A stretch of DNA of 61,965 nt, taken from positions 1 through 61,965 of IMG/VR virus record IMGVR_UViG_3300025645_000075; one strand, written 5' to 3'. Source of the stretch: a virus. Within the stretch, counting starts at the first letter, position 1, and every line of letters starts with the position of its first letter. The position numbers were made by a program, and so were the translations under genes. Below are positions 19,201-28,000 of the stretch, one piece after another. A model generated the notes under the pieces. The model did not search any database. It saw only the letters and a program-made list of their open reading frames with translations, and was not told where the DNA came from.

Positions 19201-20436
19201 ACCACCTGTATCTGTTACCGATACAAGACCACGTACTTGTGCGTCTGTTCTTTGTGTGAAAGAGTATCTACCAGTCGCAGAGTCATATGATAAATCACCA
19301 CCGGCAGATAAATGCGCACGGACTTCACTCGCATTTGGGCCAGTGTATGTAAAGATACCTGTGGATGAATCATATGAAAGAGACCCATCACCCCCAACAT
19401 CGTTTACTGATACTGTGCCACGTGCGTCTGCATCTGTATATTGTGTAATACTTGTCGAGATTTGACCATTGGTGATACCGATACCTGTACCTGCACTAAA
19501 ATGTGCACGGACTTCGGCCGCAGAAGGGCCAGTAAAGGAGAACGTACCTGTAGAACTATCATACGAGAATGAACCATCTCCGCCATTGTCAGTCGCAGAT
19601 ACCGCAGCACGTGCTCTGGCATTGTTGAAATAGAGATTGGTAGAACCACCTTCACTTAAATCATTGGTAGTTTTTAACGCAAAGTCAGAATCGAATCCTG
19701 CATATGATACTTCGGTATAACCTAGTGTACCAGTTGCAGCGTTATATGTCAACGGTAAACCACTAACACTAATTGCATTTCTTGCGGTAGTTGTGGTAGT
19801 TGCGGAATCGTAATAGAGGTTAGTCGAACCTTGAGTTAGGTCGTCTGTTGTTTTGGTTGCAAGATCTGTATTGAATAAAGATGTTGCATAATATTTGTTT
19901 GTGCTACCTTGGGTAAGATCGTCTGTTGTTTTAAGAGCAAGACGATCATCGAATGCGGAGTCTGCACGTGCAGTTGTGTAGTAAAGGTTAGTCCCTTCAC
20001 TTAAATCCGAAGTCGAGAAATGTTGCAGACCAATTCGTGCATTGAATGAACCACCATCTGCGGTGGCTAGTGTAAGAGTTGCATTAGAGGAATCGAAGGA
20101 CAACCCCGAAACACCTGCAACAGTAACAGTTCCCGCACTATCAATTTGACCTTGCTCATTGATAGTCAATACTGGAATGGTTGTGGTAGAACCATAGGTA
20201 CCCGCACCGACACCAGTATTGGTGATACTCAACTCACCGTTGGTTTCGGTAATGCCGGTTCCACCAGATATTTGTCTGAGTGTTACGATAGAACTAGAGG
20301 ATGCAGAATCCGTTGTCTTGAAGAAAAGACGACCATCATTTGTGTTGATCGCTAATTCGCCAAGTTCTATATTTGATGTAGTCGGGCTCTTGCCCTTAAC
20401 TGCACTTCTCTTTAATCTAAAAAGTGTATTCGACAT
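16207..20436 (-). CDS. Tail fiber / virion adhesin, 1409 aa
   Basis: Large repetitive fiber. N-terminus LFRLKRSAVKGKSPTTSNIELGELAIN-type module (shared with the next gene) probably attaches it to the virion. Then repeats of the type DDLTQGSTNLYY and GGDGSLSYDSSTGxFTYTGP...EVRAHFSAGTGI (bases about 19100-19950), a middle part with beta-rich modules (two NxSGxxI-GxxVYVxGxA blocks), TVQSLNVGDQFIYVGAG, and a C-terminal GSGLDADVLDGQHGSYYR block common at fiber ends. The last residues, YNSAGTLLN, recur at the end of the 1013-aa fiber. Follows a terminator hairpin. Confidence 0.85.
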   Translation of the reverse strand: MSNTLFRLKRSAVKGKSPTTSNIELGELAINTNDGRLFFKTTDSASSSSIVTLRQISGGTGITETNGELSITNTGVGAGTYGSTTTIPVLTINEQGQIDSAGTVTVAGVSGLSFDSSNATLTLATADGGSFNARIGLQHFSTSDLSEGTNLYYTTARADSAFDDRLALKTTDDLTQGSTNKYYATSLFNTDLATKTTDDLTQGSTNLYYDSATTTTTARNAISVSGLPLTYNAATGTLGYTEVSYAGFDSDFALKTTNDLSEGGSTNLYFNNARARAAVSATDNGGDGSFSYDSSTGTFSFTGPSAAEVRAHFSAGTGIGITNGQISTSITQYTDADARGTVSVNDVGGDGSLSYDSSTGIFTYTGPNASEVRAHLSAGGDLSYDSATGRYSFTQRTDAQVRGLVSVTDTGGDGSLSYNNGTGVITYTGPSATETRAHFTGGTGVTITDGSVAIAQSVGTTDDVVFGKVTVDSAQIGCLHLDKQETAPNSLAGLLYYDSDPQKGLSFKPTTNELVQDVTINLGQEHLIYVHNLTGAQIDNGDAVYVSGTAHGIHPQISLAKADASGTANVTGVATMDIPNGNHGYVTQFGIVNDLNTSGMVEGGFAYLSADSAGKWSTTEVSIDQGYPTHVGRVISVDSTSGSLLVNIEKEHAEYIRVEDRMIVDGKITADSGDFKLLNVDIASYSDIDVPNNLPAFREGNLFYMQGPDALVYSNSSINVKLGQDEIMRVFNNSGSSIPKGKVVYVTGAANDFPTISLAKSDNFSTTYTTSGLTSSTIANGAYGYVTVRGLYGGLNTASFNVGDILHVSPDSAGEMVAFSPDYPNWPYQVGTVLVSDSATGGNVGGCIQISLAPEIAENLRVQGNQRVDGDVTIAGNLNILGAETTTTVQSLNVGDQFIYVGAGDTIETVFGAGLSGLNDATFKEYYEGDSDRTYFVKVTGTDSAGDTIQWGFDSAEGIGEFTPLSFDSDGGTGPTSWNLGVDNTLVPLRYNVKVTFSSPIGHTLDNYWKGDAQPINQDFGIVGNYNTIDAPYTHAGVFRDTTDSRWKFFNKYDPEVGGNINTSDPSFELADLQVNRLYGNVTGAVTGNASTANSLLTSRTIAISGDVTGTATSFDGSSNITISAGITANTIVNADINASAAIADTKLANISTAGKVLNSATTATSANTASTIVARDGSGNFTAGTITAALTGNVTGTVSSLSNHTATIRNLFSVDNSGLGYDSATGQFSLANPGVDSASTLALFSAANSGTGYGTLSYSNGQFSFAKVTNANVRSAISASTGISITDGAISTTITQYTDTLARGAIGINNNGTGFGSLSYNSGTGTITYNKVTTQNIRDQFSVTGDIAYDSATGQFSVDETYSTANELLTAVKTVDGSGSGLDADVLDGQHGSYYRINVYNSAGTLLN

Positions 20437-20460
20437 TTGTCAACCTTTTCCAATATTGGA

Positions 20461-20483
20461 TAAACCCCCTTATAGAAGGGGGT
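20461..20483 (-). terminator. Hairpin terminator between the two KRS-type fibers
   Basis: Perfect 8-bp stem ACCCCCTT/AAGGGGGT with a 4-nt loop in the 60-nt gap; the following minus-strand run is only UUUAUCC, so termination may be partial. Confidence 0.6.
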
Positions 20484-20496
20484 GATATTCTATTAT

Positions 20497-22488
20497 TTAG
20501 TATGTTCCACCATCTAGTGTTGCGATAGTCGCAAAACCAGACGTTAATGTAAATTGGTCTGAGTCAAAAGACGCAACACCTTTGTTTGTGTAACTCGCAA
20601 TCTCTGCGGCAAACAGTATAGTATTGTCACTATCCTGTGCAGAACCATAGGTAATGTCCATACCTTCGCCAGCGGCAAAGAAGTTGTTACCCAGATGATC
20701 TTCGATATATTCACGAAGAACAACACCATTACGGTAGATCTCACCACCAACATCTAGATCTTTGTTGGTGTTCCACTTGTCCCCTGCGACAGAGTAAGTG
20801 ATTGTTGCGCCAGCACCATTGACCGTAATACCTGCACCGTTCGCAGCGGTCGCATCTGCGGCACTATCTGCAAGTACAAGGTTAAGGTCATTGACCGAAA
20901 CTGTGGTCGAGTTGATGATTGTCTGAGTACCTTGAACAACAAGATCACCCAGTACAAGAACTTGACCACCGTTAGAGTCTCCACCTTTAGGGTCAAGTAC
21001 AAGAACATCGGTAGAACTGTTAGTAGAGATCTTGTTTCCATCGATACGAATTGTATCGGTAGTAATACCAGTTAAACCGGTGAGATCTGTAATAGTCGCA
21101 CCAAGTGCAACCGCAGTATCACCTATTGTAATTTCACTATTGGCAAGATCCGCATTTGCAACAGATCCAGCCTTGAGTGACACATGACCATTCGATATAT
21201 CAAAATCAGTATCTTCAAAAGATGCAATACCTTTATTGGCACCATTCGCATCTTCACCTTCGATAGAGATGTTAGTTCCAGCGTGTCCTACATTGATACC
21301 TTCTCCACCAAGGATAGATACCATGTGACCAGTGATTGGTACAACACCATCATCAGTACTAATCTGTTTTACTACCGAAGAATCTAGACTTACGTCACCG
21401 CTATTGAGGGTGAAGTCATTAGACTCAAACTTAGCAACACCCAGTTGTGAATACGATGCGGTTCTTGGTGTAATAGTTACCGTTGCACCTGCACCGGTTA
21501 CATCTAGACCCTGTACGCCATTACCGAGGATATTGAAATCATGTCCGGTAGGAGTTACAGATCCAGAGTCGGTAATGATGAGTTTTACTACATCATCAAC
21601 CAAAGATACAGAACCAGAAGTTACATCAAAATCATCAGAGAGGAACTGAGCAACACCCTTCGAAGAAGTAGTCGCATCATCAATTGCATAGTCTACTGTA
21701 TTAGAAGTAGAAGTGTAAGTGAGAGTGAGTCCATTACCTGTTGCAGTAAAAGTTAAATCCGAATCCAGAAGACTTATCGCGTCTCCGTTGAGTGTAAGAT
21801 TAGTTGCAACGTTTGCAGTACCAGCCGCAGTTAAACGACCTTGTTCATCTACTGTGAAAGTAGGAATCTGTGTAGTTGAACCGTATGAACCTGCGGTAAC
21901 AGAAGTGCTGTCTAGGTCAAAAGTAATTGCGTCATCAGTAACAGTAGATGTCAGTCCAGTACCACCACCGAATGTCAATATACCGGTAGAAGTATTGAAT
22001 GTGTCATTGGTACCGTTATCTGCACCAATAGTAAATGTATTGGTAGCAATTTGATCATCTACATATGATTTGTTTGCAGCATCAGAATCGAGAGTAGGAG
22101 TCGCAACACCTTTTATCTCAACACCACCAAAGTTGACCGCATTACCTTGAGTATCAAAAGTGACTGTACCGGTAGAAATAATACTACTACCATCTAGTGT
22201 AAGGTCATCGACTTTTAAAATATCAAGTTTGCTATCCGCATCAACAATGAGTGCACTATTCGGGGTAACTGTGCCTTTGTCATGGTCGAGCATTTGAGTG
22301 AAGAATTTACCACCAATAACTTCGTGGTTGACTGCATTACCTGCGATTTCAGTACCAGTACCGATATATAAACGGTCACCACCATTGGAACCATTATCGG
22401 GCAAGTATGAATATGCTAATTCACCTTGGCCAAGTGTGGACGGATCTCCCGAAGTCCCCGACCGTTTTATTCTTAATAATGATGCCAT
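20497..22488 (-). CDS. Tail fiber protein, 663 aa
   Basis: Fiber with an attachment-type N-terminus LLRIKRSGTSGDPSTLGQGELAYSYL that parallels the 1409-aa fiber, a PTLDSDAANKSYVDDQI motif typical of phage fibers, repeated GxxFxSxDFxxxSGxVSL modules (about residues 270-440) and a C-terminal beta-rich part. The start overlaps the stop of the upstream 74-aa gene by one base, indicating coupling. Confidence 0.8.
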   Translation of the reverse strand: MASLLRIKRSGTSGDPSTLGQGELAYSYLPDNGSNGGDRLYIGTGTEIAGNAVNHEVIGGKFFTQMLDHDKGTVTPNSALIVDADSKLDILKVDDLTLDGSSIISTGTVTFDTQGNAVNFGGVEIKGVATPTLDSDAANKSYVDDQIATNTFTIGADNGTNDTFNTSTGILTFGGGTGLTSTVTDDAITFDLDSTSVTAGSYGSTTQIPTFTVDEQGRLTAAGTANVATNLTLNGDAISLLDSDLTFTATGNGLTLTYTSTSNTVDYAIDDATTSSKGVAQFLSDDFDVTSGSVSLVDDVVKLIITDSGSVTPTGHDFNILGNGVQGLDVTGAGATVTITPRTASYSQLGVAKFESNDFTLNSGDVSLDSSVVKQISTDDGVVPITGHMVSILGGEGINVGHAGTNISIEGEDANGANKGIASFEDTDFDISNGHVSLKAGSVANADLANSEITIGDTAVALGATITDLTGLTGITTDTIRIDGNKISTNSSTDVLVLDPKGGDSNGGQVLVLGDLVVQGTQTIINSTTVSVNDLNLVLADSAADATAANGAGITVNGAGATITYSVAGDKWNTNKDLDVGGEIYRNGVVLREYIEDHLGNNFFAAGEGMDITYGSAQDSDNTILFAAEIASYTNKGVASFDSDQFTLTSGFATIATLDGGTY

Positions 22489-22712
22489 TAGTATTGGCCT
22501 CCGTTAACTTCTTGATTGTTTAATTCAGCTGTTGCCTCAAAATTACCCGTGGATTCACTGAATACTAGAACTGCACCATCCGTAACATTACTGGTATCTA
22601 CACCACCGATATTATTGATATTGCCTGTAGTTGATGTGATACGTCTGATTGGTTTCCCAACAACGACCCTTTTAACTTTAGTTTTTCCTCTAAGGGATAC
22701 CGTGACAGCCAT
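22488..22712 (-). CDS. Small fiber-linked protein, 74 aa
   Basis: MAVTVSLRGKTKVKRVVV then a TTGNINNIGGVDTSNVTDG block and VLVFSESTGNFEATAELNN. The second half looks like a short fiber module (GVDTSNVTDGAVLVFSESTGNF) of the kind that repeats in marine phage fibers. Translationally coupled to the fiber downstream and 4 nt after the gene upstream. Probably a virion or fiber-assembly component; no firm function. Confidence 0.65.
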   Translation of the reverse strand: MAVTVSLRGKTKVKRVVVGKPIRRITSTTGNINNIGGVDTSNVTDGAVLVFSESTGNFEATAELNNQEVNGGQY

Positions 22713-22716
22713 ATAT

Positions 22717-23076
22717 TTACCTTGTTACCGAAGGTGAGACTTTGATCTTACCCTCTAAAATTCGTTCAATGAGAATATTACCGTCACTATCATTGACCGC
22801 TAATTCAACGTCATAGACGTAACGTGTTCTGGTATTGAGGGTGTCAGTTTGAGTATTTGTGAGGGATAAAACTGCAATACCATCTGTTGCGGGTTCGCTA
22901 ACGATAGTGGTGAAATCTAAAATCTCATCACTATCTACAGAAGTATAACTACGTTTCATTTTTGCGTTAACGGTATGTCCAGTCAAGTTTTTCTTGGAAC
23001 CGTCAGTTTCCTGAAGGTGCAACTCGATTGCAACGTCTGCGCCTTGATCAATTGTAAAGTCTTCGTAATCTGCCAT
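22717..23076 (-). CDS. Beta-rich structural protein, about 119 aa (BppU-N-like)
   Basis: Starts MADYEDFTIDQGADVAIELHL; beta-strand pattern with AKMKRSYTSVDSDEILDF, AVLSLTNTQTDTL and YVYDVELAVNDSDGNILIERILEGKIKVSPSVTR. The motif order resembles baseplate-upper-protein N-terminal domains that present fibers. I chose the ATG at 23076, preceded by a GGGAACTGG ribosome-binding region, over a TTG and ATG upstream. A late promoter is 38 nt upstream. Heads the transcript into the fiber genes. Confidence 0.6.
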   Translation of the reverse strand: MADYEDFTIDQGADVAIELHLQETDGSKKNLTGHTVNAKMKRSYTSVDSDEILDFTTIVSEPATDGIAVLSLTNTQTDTLNTRTRYVYDVELAVNDSDGNILIERILEGKIKVSPSVTR

Positions 23077-23113
23077 TCCAGTTCCCATCAAACCAAAGTT
23101 GTGTCTATGGTTT

Positions 23114-23121
23114 TATTTATA
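23114..23121 (-). promoter_or_regulatory. Late promoter TATAAATA before the fiber genes
   Basis: Exact octamer on the minus strand in the 57-120 nt gap upstream of the BppU-like gene. Confidence 0.78.
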
Positions 23122-23148
23122 TGTTTTGGAAACTGGAAAATGAGATAT

Positions 23149-23844
23149 TTATTCGCCTGAACTAATTTCTTCGAGTAAATCTTCGCGAAGTTCAGCGGAT
23201 AGTTGGGAAGTATCGAAAGTGAAAGATACTGTACATCTCCAACAGTCAGACTTTGCGGCATGATAGAATAATCTTTCGGGTTCACCGTAATGACCAAAGT
23301 ATGCAGCCTTACACTGCCACCCTGGCTTGTCTTCCATCACCACAACTTCTTTTGATATAGGATCTACATATTCGAATTGACCTTCTCCAGTTTCCGACCA
23401 CGTGAAGATCAAATTATACGCTGCTGCATTTGCATTATTGTGCCAAGAGATGAAACCACCGGGCGGATACCATGCGGTTAGTGCATTATTTTTCACACCC
23501 AACCAATTCATAAGTTCTTGATTCATGTGCGCGAGTTCTGCGGTTCTATCTTTTCTTACCGAGGGATGAACCCCGTTATTGAAAAATTCATGTCCCTTGC
23601 GACCAACACTCATTTCATAACCATACATCTGATCTGGAAATCCTTCGTGTCGTGTTCCCTGATCCAATATTTCTTCCAGATGATCTTTACCCGCCCAGAA
23701 ATGTCTATTCCGTGATTCGTGAGAACAACTCTTATGAAATGTTTCCTCGAAGTCAGGGATATCTCTGGTCAAGAAATCTCGATAGGCATTTAATTTCACC
23801 AATAAGTCTTGGTTCATCACCGGAATGTCTTGCATATAACTCAT
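23149..23844 (-). CDS. 2OG-Fe(II) oxygenase-like protein, HxN variant (copy 2)
   Basis: 231 aa, paralog of the protein at 2019-2642: GGFISWHNN (H135-N-N137), YNLIFTWSETGEGQFEYVDP, GWQCKAAYFG, FYHAA (H195) with Arg R203. As in copy 1, Asn replaces the Asp of the HxD iron ligand. The start overlaps the glycosyltransferase gene by 4 nt, and fibers lie on both sides, so a role in fiber modification is possible but unproven. The N-terminal half (His-rich, CSHESRNRHFWAGKDH) has no parallel I recognise. Confidence 0.55.
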   Translation of the reverse strand: MSYMQDIPVMNQDLLVKLNAYRDFLTRDIPDFEETFHKSCSHESRNRHFWAGKDHLEEILDQGTRHEGFPDQMYGYEMSVGRKGHEFFNNGVHPSVRKDRTAELAHMNQELMNWLGVKNNALTAWYPPGGFISWHNNANAAAYNLIFTWSETGEGQFEYVDPISKEVVVMEDKPGWQCKAAYFGHYGEPERLFYHAAKSDCWRCTVSFTFDTSQLSAELREDLLEEISSGE

Positions 23845-24575
23845 ATAATATATCCGTCCTTATCTAATCCACAGGAATAATGTCTGACAATAACTTCACC
23901 TTCTGGTCTAGTCCTTGCCCAGTTGAATGCGTTATAATAGTTCCAACGCAAATCATCTTCCAAGATACCATACTTTAGGTCTTTGTATTTAGGTTCTTTC
24001 TCGGTCAACCACCAAAGACTGAACTGATCCCATGACCGAAGACTTTCTATATATCCTTCAGGCCACCAGTCACGATCCATTTGTCTGCGTGTGAGATCCC
24101 ACCAATCATCCATGAACTCACGTACAATAGGTTTGGTCATATCGTAAAGTGCGACACCACCACATAGAGTGAACTTGGCTGGGCCATCGGGTGTATCAAA
24201 ACTTCTTTCGGCATAGACATATTCACGATCATCGGTCAATTCAGAGAATAAGATGTCTTCGTCACGTCTTTCCAATTCATCAAAACAAATGCGGATATCT
24301 TCGTGTTCCACTTCCATATCAACATCGAGGTACATGGTTAGGTCATATGGAGAACGAGCCATACCATCTAGTTTTGCACGGTAGTGGGATGAACACCATT
24401 CGACATTATCAAATAAATCTCGGTGTATTTCTTCGAACATCCACTCTTCGCAGAATAGTGTAATCTTCGCATCTTCGTAATAATCTAGAATAGATTCTGC
24501 TAGATTGATCGCATACCGATAGAAGTTAATCTTATTCGATGCAACCAACACATAACCTTTAGACTTCTCAGACAT
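23841..24575 (-). CDS. Glycosyltransferase (GT-A fold, DxD)
   Basis: About 244 aa. N-terminal beta strand GYVLVASNKINFYRYAINLAESI, nucleotide-sugar DxD motif in LTMYLDVDMEVEHE, CGGVALYD, and a C-terminal HYSCGLDKDG. This is the architecture of GT-A glycosyltransferases of the GT8 kind, transferring a sugar from a nucleotide sugar with a metal held by DxD. The start is the ATG at 24575 with GAGGAAG upstream; an in-frame TTG 15 nt earlier is not needed. Coupled to the 2OG-like gene downstream and overlapping the coiled-coil gene upstream by 8 nt. Confidence 0.75.
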   Translation of the reverse strand: MSEKSKGYVLVASNKINFYRYAINLAESILDYYEDAKITLFCEEWMFEEIHRDLFDNVEWCSSHYRAKLDGMARSPYDLTMYLDVDMEVEHEDIRICFDELERRDEDILFSELTDDREYVYAERSFDTPDGPAKFTLCGGVALYDMTKPIVREFMDDWWDLTRRQMDRDWWPEGYIESLRSWDQFSLWWLTEKEPKYKDLKYGILEDDLRWNYYNAFNWARTRPEGEVIVRHYSCGLDKDGYII

Positions 24576-25023
24576 CTTCCTCAACTCCAAGTTCTTCTTT
24601 TAAAAGCAACATAGCAAAAAGATTCGCTTCTACCTTGGACTTTGCTCGTCTAAGTTTAGACTTGAGTTTTCTGTTCTTAGAGTTTTTAATTTCTTCGGTT
24701 TCGAAGATTTCTAATTTATAGTTAAAGAGATCTTCTAACTTACGTGCACGTGCGTGTTCCACATCACGTTGTTTATCTTCTTCTTTTTCGGCAGTTTTAC
24801 GAATCTTACGGTCTTCGGTATTTCTATCTACAGACTCTTCACCTAAAGCATCAATGACTTCATTGAACAATTCATTTTCACTACCATCCTTATTCTTGCG
24901 ACTCAACATCATTACTTGTCGGGTCTCGCGATCCAGATCATCTTTCATTTCTAGGATACAGTTGAGTTTTTCTTTCTCCTCTGTTTCCCAGAACGCATTA
25001 TCCATCCATCTTTTATAACTCAT
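24568..25023 (-). CDS. Charged coiled-coil protein, 151 aa, unknown
   Basis: Almost all helical and highly charged (TEEKEKLNCILEMKDDLDRETRQVM, RKIRKTAEKEEDKQRDVEHARARKLEDL, SKLRRAKSKVEANLFAMLLLKEELG). No family recognised. It heads a gene run with the glycosyltransferase and 2OG-like genes, and follows the giant YTR-repeat fiber, so it might assist fiber folding, trimerisation or modification; that is inference from position only. GGAG ribosome-binding site. Confidence 0.7.
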   Translation of the reverse strand: MSYKRWMDNAFWETEEKEKLNCILEMKDDLDRETRQVMMLSRKNKDGSENELFNEVIDALGEESVDRNTEDRKIRKTAEKEEDKQRDVEHARARKLEDLFNYKLEIFETEEIKNSKNRKLKSKLRRAKSKVEANLFAMLLLKEELGVEEDV

Positions 25024-25044
25024 TTCAGTTCTCCAATTGTATAT

Positions 25045-25052
25045 TATTTACA
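25045..25052 (-). promoter_or_regulatory. Possible late promoter TGTAAATA
   Basis: Seven of eight matches to TATAAATA on the minus strand, 22 nt upstream of the coiled-coil gene. Confidence 0.4.
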
Positions 25053-25072
25053 TTATACTATATATCAAAAGA

Positions 25073-28000
25073 TTAAGCAACCCTTACGTACAAGGTATAT
25101 GTCTCAATCACTCCTGTTCCGGAATCAACAGTTGTTCCGGTATAATTACCAGTAAAGTTTCTGGCATAATTTCCTGCGAATGTTCTACTATAGTTACCCA
25201 CAAAACCTCTACTATAATTACCGGTAAAGTCACCTAAGTATGACGAGGTTCTAGTTCTAGTAGAATCTATGGTATATGCTGAATTTCGACTTCTACTAAA
25301 AGTGGATACTCTAGTTCGTGCAGAGGTTCTGACCGAAGTTCTTGAGTAGTCCCCAACAAAAGTTCTACTGTAGTTACCAGTAAAGTCTCCGACATAATTA
25401 GAAGATCTCGTTCTTGCATATTCGCCAACAAAGGTTCTATTGTAGTTACCCACAAAGTTACCCGCAAAGGGTGAAGTAGAATCCCGAGTATATTCTCCTA
25501 CAAAGTTTCTGTTGTAGTTACCAACAAAATCTCCTACGAAAGTCCGGCCATAATTACCACCAAATATTCTTGAGAAGTTACCAGTGTATTCTCCTACAAA
25601 ATCAGTCGCACGAGTTCTTGCATATTGTCCCGAAAAGTTTCTGTTGTAGTTGCCGATATAGTTACCCGCAAAACCTCTTGCATAGTTACCAACAAATCCT
25701 CTACTATAGTTACCTACAAAATTACCTGCGAATGTACTGATACTATTTCTTGTGTATTCACCAACAAAAGTTCTATTGAAATTGCCGGTATAATTACCCC
25801 CAAATCCACGATTGTAATTACCTGCGAATGCACGAGCATAGTTGCCAACAAAGTTTCCAATAGAGTCGGTTACCCGAGTCCTAGAATAGTTACCTGCGAA
25901 TGCACGAGCATAGTTACCTTCAAATGCACGAGTCGAAGTGCGGAGAGATATACGGGTATAGTTACCAACAAATCCTCTATTATAGTTACCTACAAAATTA
26001 CCTGCGAATGTACTGATACTATTTCTGGTATAGTCTCCGGTAAAGGTTCTACCATAGTTACCAACAAAGTTTCCAACTGAATCGGTTATACGAGTTCTTG
26101 CGTAGGCAGATACACGATTACGAATATAAGAAGATGCACGAGTACGTATATATGCGGATATTCTACTACGGGTCGATATACGAGTATATTCACCGGTATA
26201 GTTTCCGGTGTAGTTTCCTGCGAATCCCCGTGTATAGTCACCAGTGAAGTTACCCGCGAATGTACGAGTATAGTTCGATGATTGTGTGATCATATCAGCA
26301 ACAGTTGGAGCAAGTGAATGAGTCATATCATCTACACGAGGTTCCCACCATTGTTGATTGGTTGCAGGAATTGTAGAGTAGTACAAGAATGAACGATGTC
26401 TTGACCCAACCGTACCGGACTGCCATACAAAGTCTTTTTCGATAGTGTCTATCTTTTCGCCACCAATATTATAGATACCGGACTCTGCCTTGGCAGAACC
26501 AGTGCCAGAACCTGCTGGCCAAATGTGTGCAACTACCAAGAACCAATCGTCTACGTTACCACCCGTTGACCATTCACCCCAATCGGCATTAACCTCAAAG
26601 TATGGGTTAGTAGTTACGGAACCGTTGTCTCTTCGTAGAACACCAATCTGGGTACCGGCACTGTTCCAGCCATGTGTTCCCATATAGAAGTGACCATTAC
26701 CAACAACCTTACGTCTAACCCAAGTAGAGAATCTGTATAGTTTAGTATCATCAATTGCAAATTGACTTGAGTTCCAACCACCATCAGCATTAGATGTTGT
26801 ATCGTTATTTACTGTCTGCCAGACAACATCTTGACCTTTCGGAGACGCATCTACAATACGTGAGTTACCGTCACCGTTCTGACCATAGTTTGTCGCAGAA
26901 CCTGTGCCTACTGTCCATTCAGGAAAGTTAGTTGCAAGTAAGTTAGATTGATCTGAGTAACGTGCACCACCACCAGATGTATATGACACAATACTATCAC
27001 GAGTTGATGTACGAGTATACGTAGAACTTCTGTTTTGGATACGAGTTCTTGTGTAATTACTAGGTCTGCTGCGTGTAGATATACGAGTATATGCAGAAAT
27101 TCTACTACGGGTCGATATACGAGTATATGTGGAGATGCGCTCTCTCATCGAGTCTCTTGTCGATATACGAATATATACAGAAATTCTATTACGTGTAGAT
27201 ATTCTAGTATATGAAGAGATGCGAGTTCGCGAATAGTCTCCGACAAAAGTTCTACCATAGTCGCCAGTAAAATCACCGGTATAATATCCAATGCGAGTGT
27301 AGTCGCCTATGTAGTCACCTGCATAATATCCAATGCGAGTGTAGTCGCCCGTAAAGTCACCTGCATAATATCCAATGCGAGTAAAGTATAATGGAGTTAT
27401 TCTATTACGAATAGATATGCGAGTATAGTCGCCTGTATAATACAATGTACGAGTATAGTTACCAGTGTAATATAGAGTTCGAGTATAGTCACCAGTATAA
27501 TATAAGGTACGCTGATAGTTACCAGTGTAATATAGAGTTCGGGTATAGTTACCTGTATAGTTACCTATATAATATCCAGTTCGGGAATAGTTATCGAATC
27601 GAGACGAATCACGGAGACTTGTTCTAATGTACGTACCGGTCGCAGTTCTAGTACGTATAGATGTTCTGATATAATTTCCGGTCGCAGTTCTAGTACGTGT
27701 AGATGTTCTGATATAATATCCGGTCGCAGTTCTGGTTCTTGCAGAATATCTCAGGAACGCAGCTGTATTTAAATAATCACCGGTATAATACACTGTCTGT
27801 TTAACTATTCGACTATAGTCACCTACATAGTTAACTATTCTAGTGTAGTTACCTGCGAAATTACCAACATAATACAATGTACGAGTGTAGTTACCAGTGA
27901 AATTACCAGCATAATACAATGTACGAGTGTAGTCACCTGTGAAATTACCAACATAATACAATGTACGAGTGTAGTTACCTGTGAAATTACCTGCAAAATA

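Noticed and set aside
25625-26080. Plus-strand ORFs with repeated TxVTxK patterns in the fiber repeats
   Set aside because: Reverse-strand reading of the tetrapeptide repeat; the repeat itself keeps several frames open.
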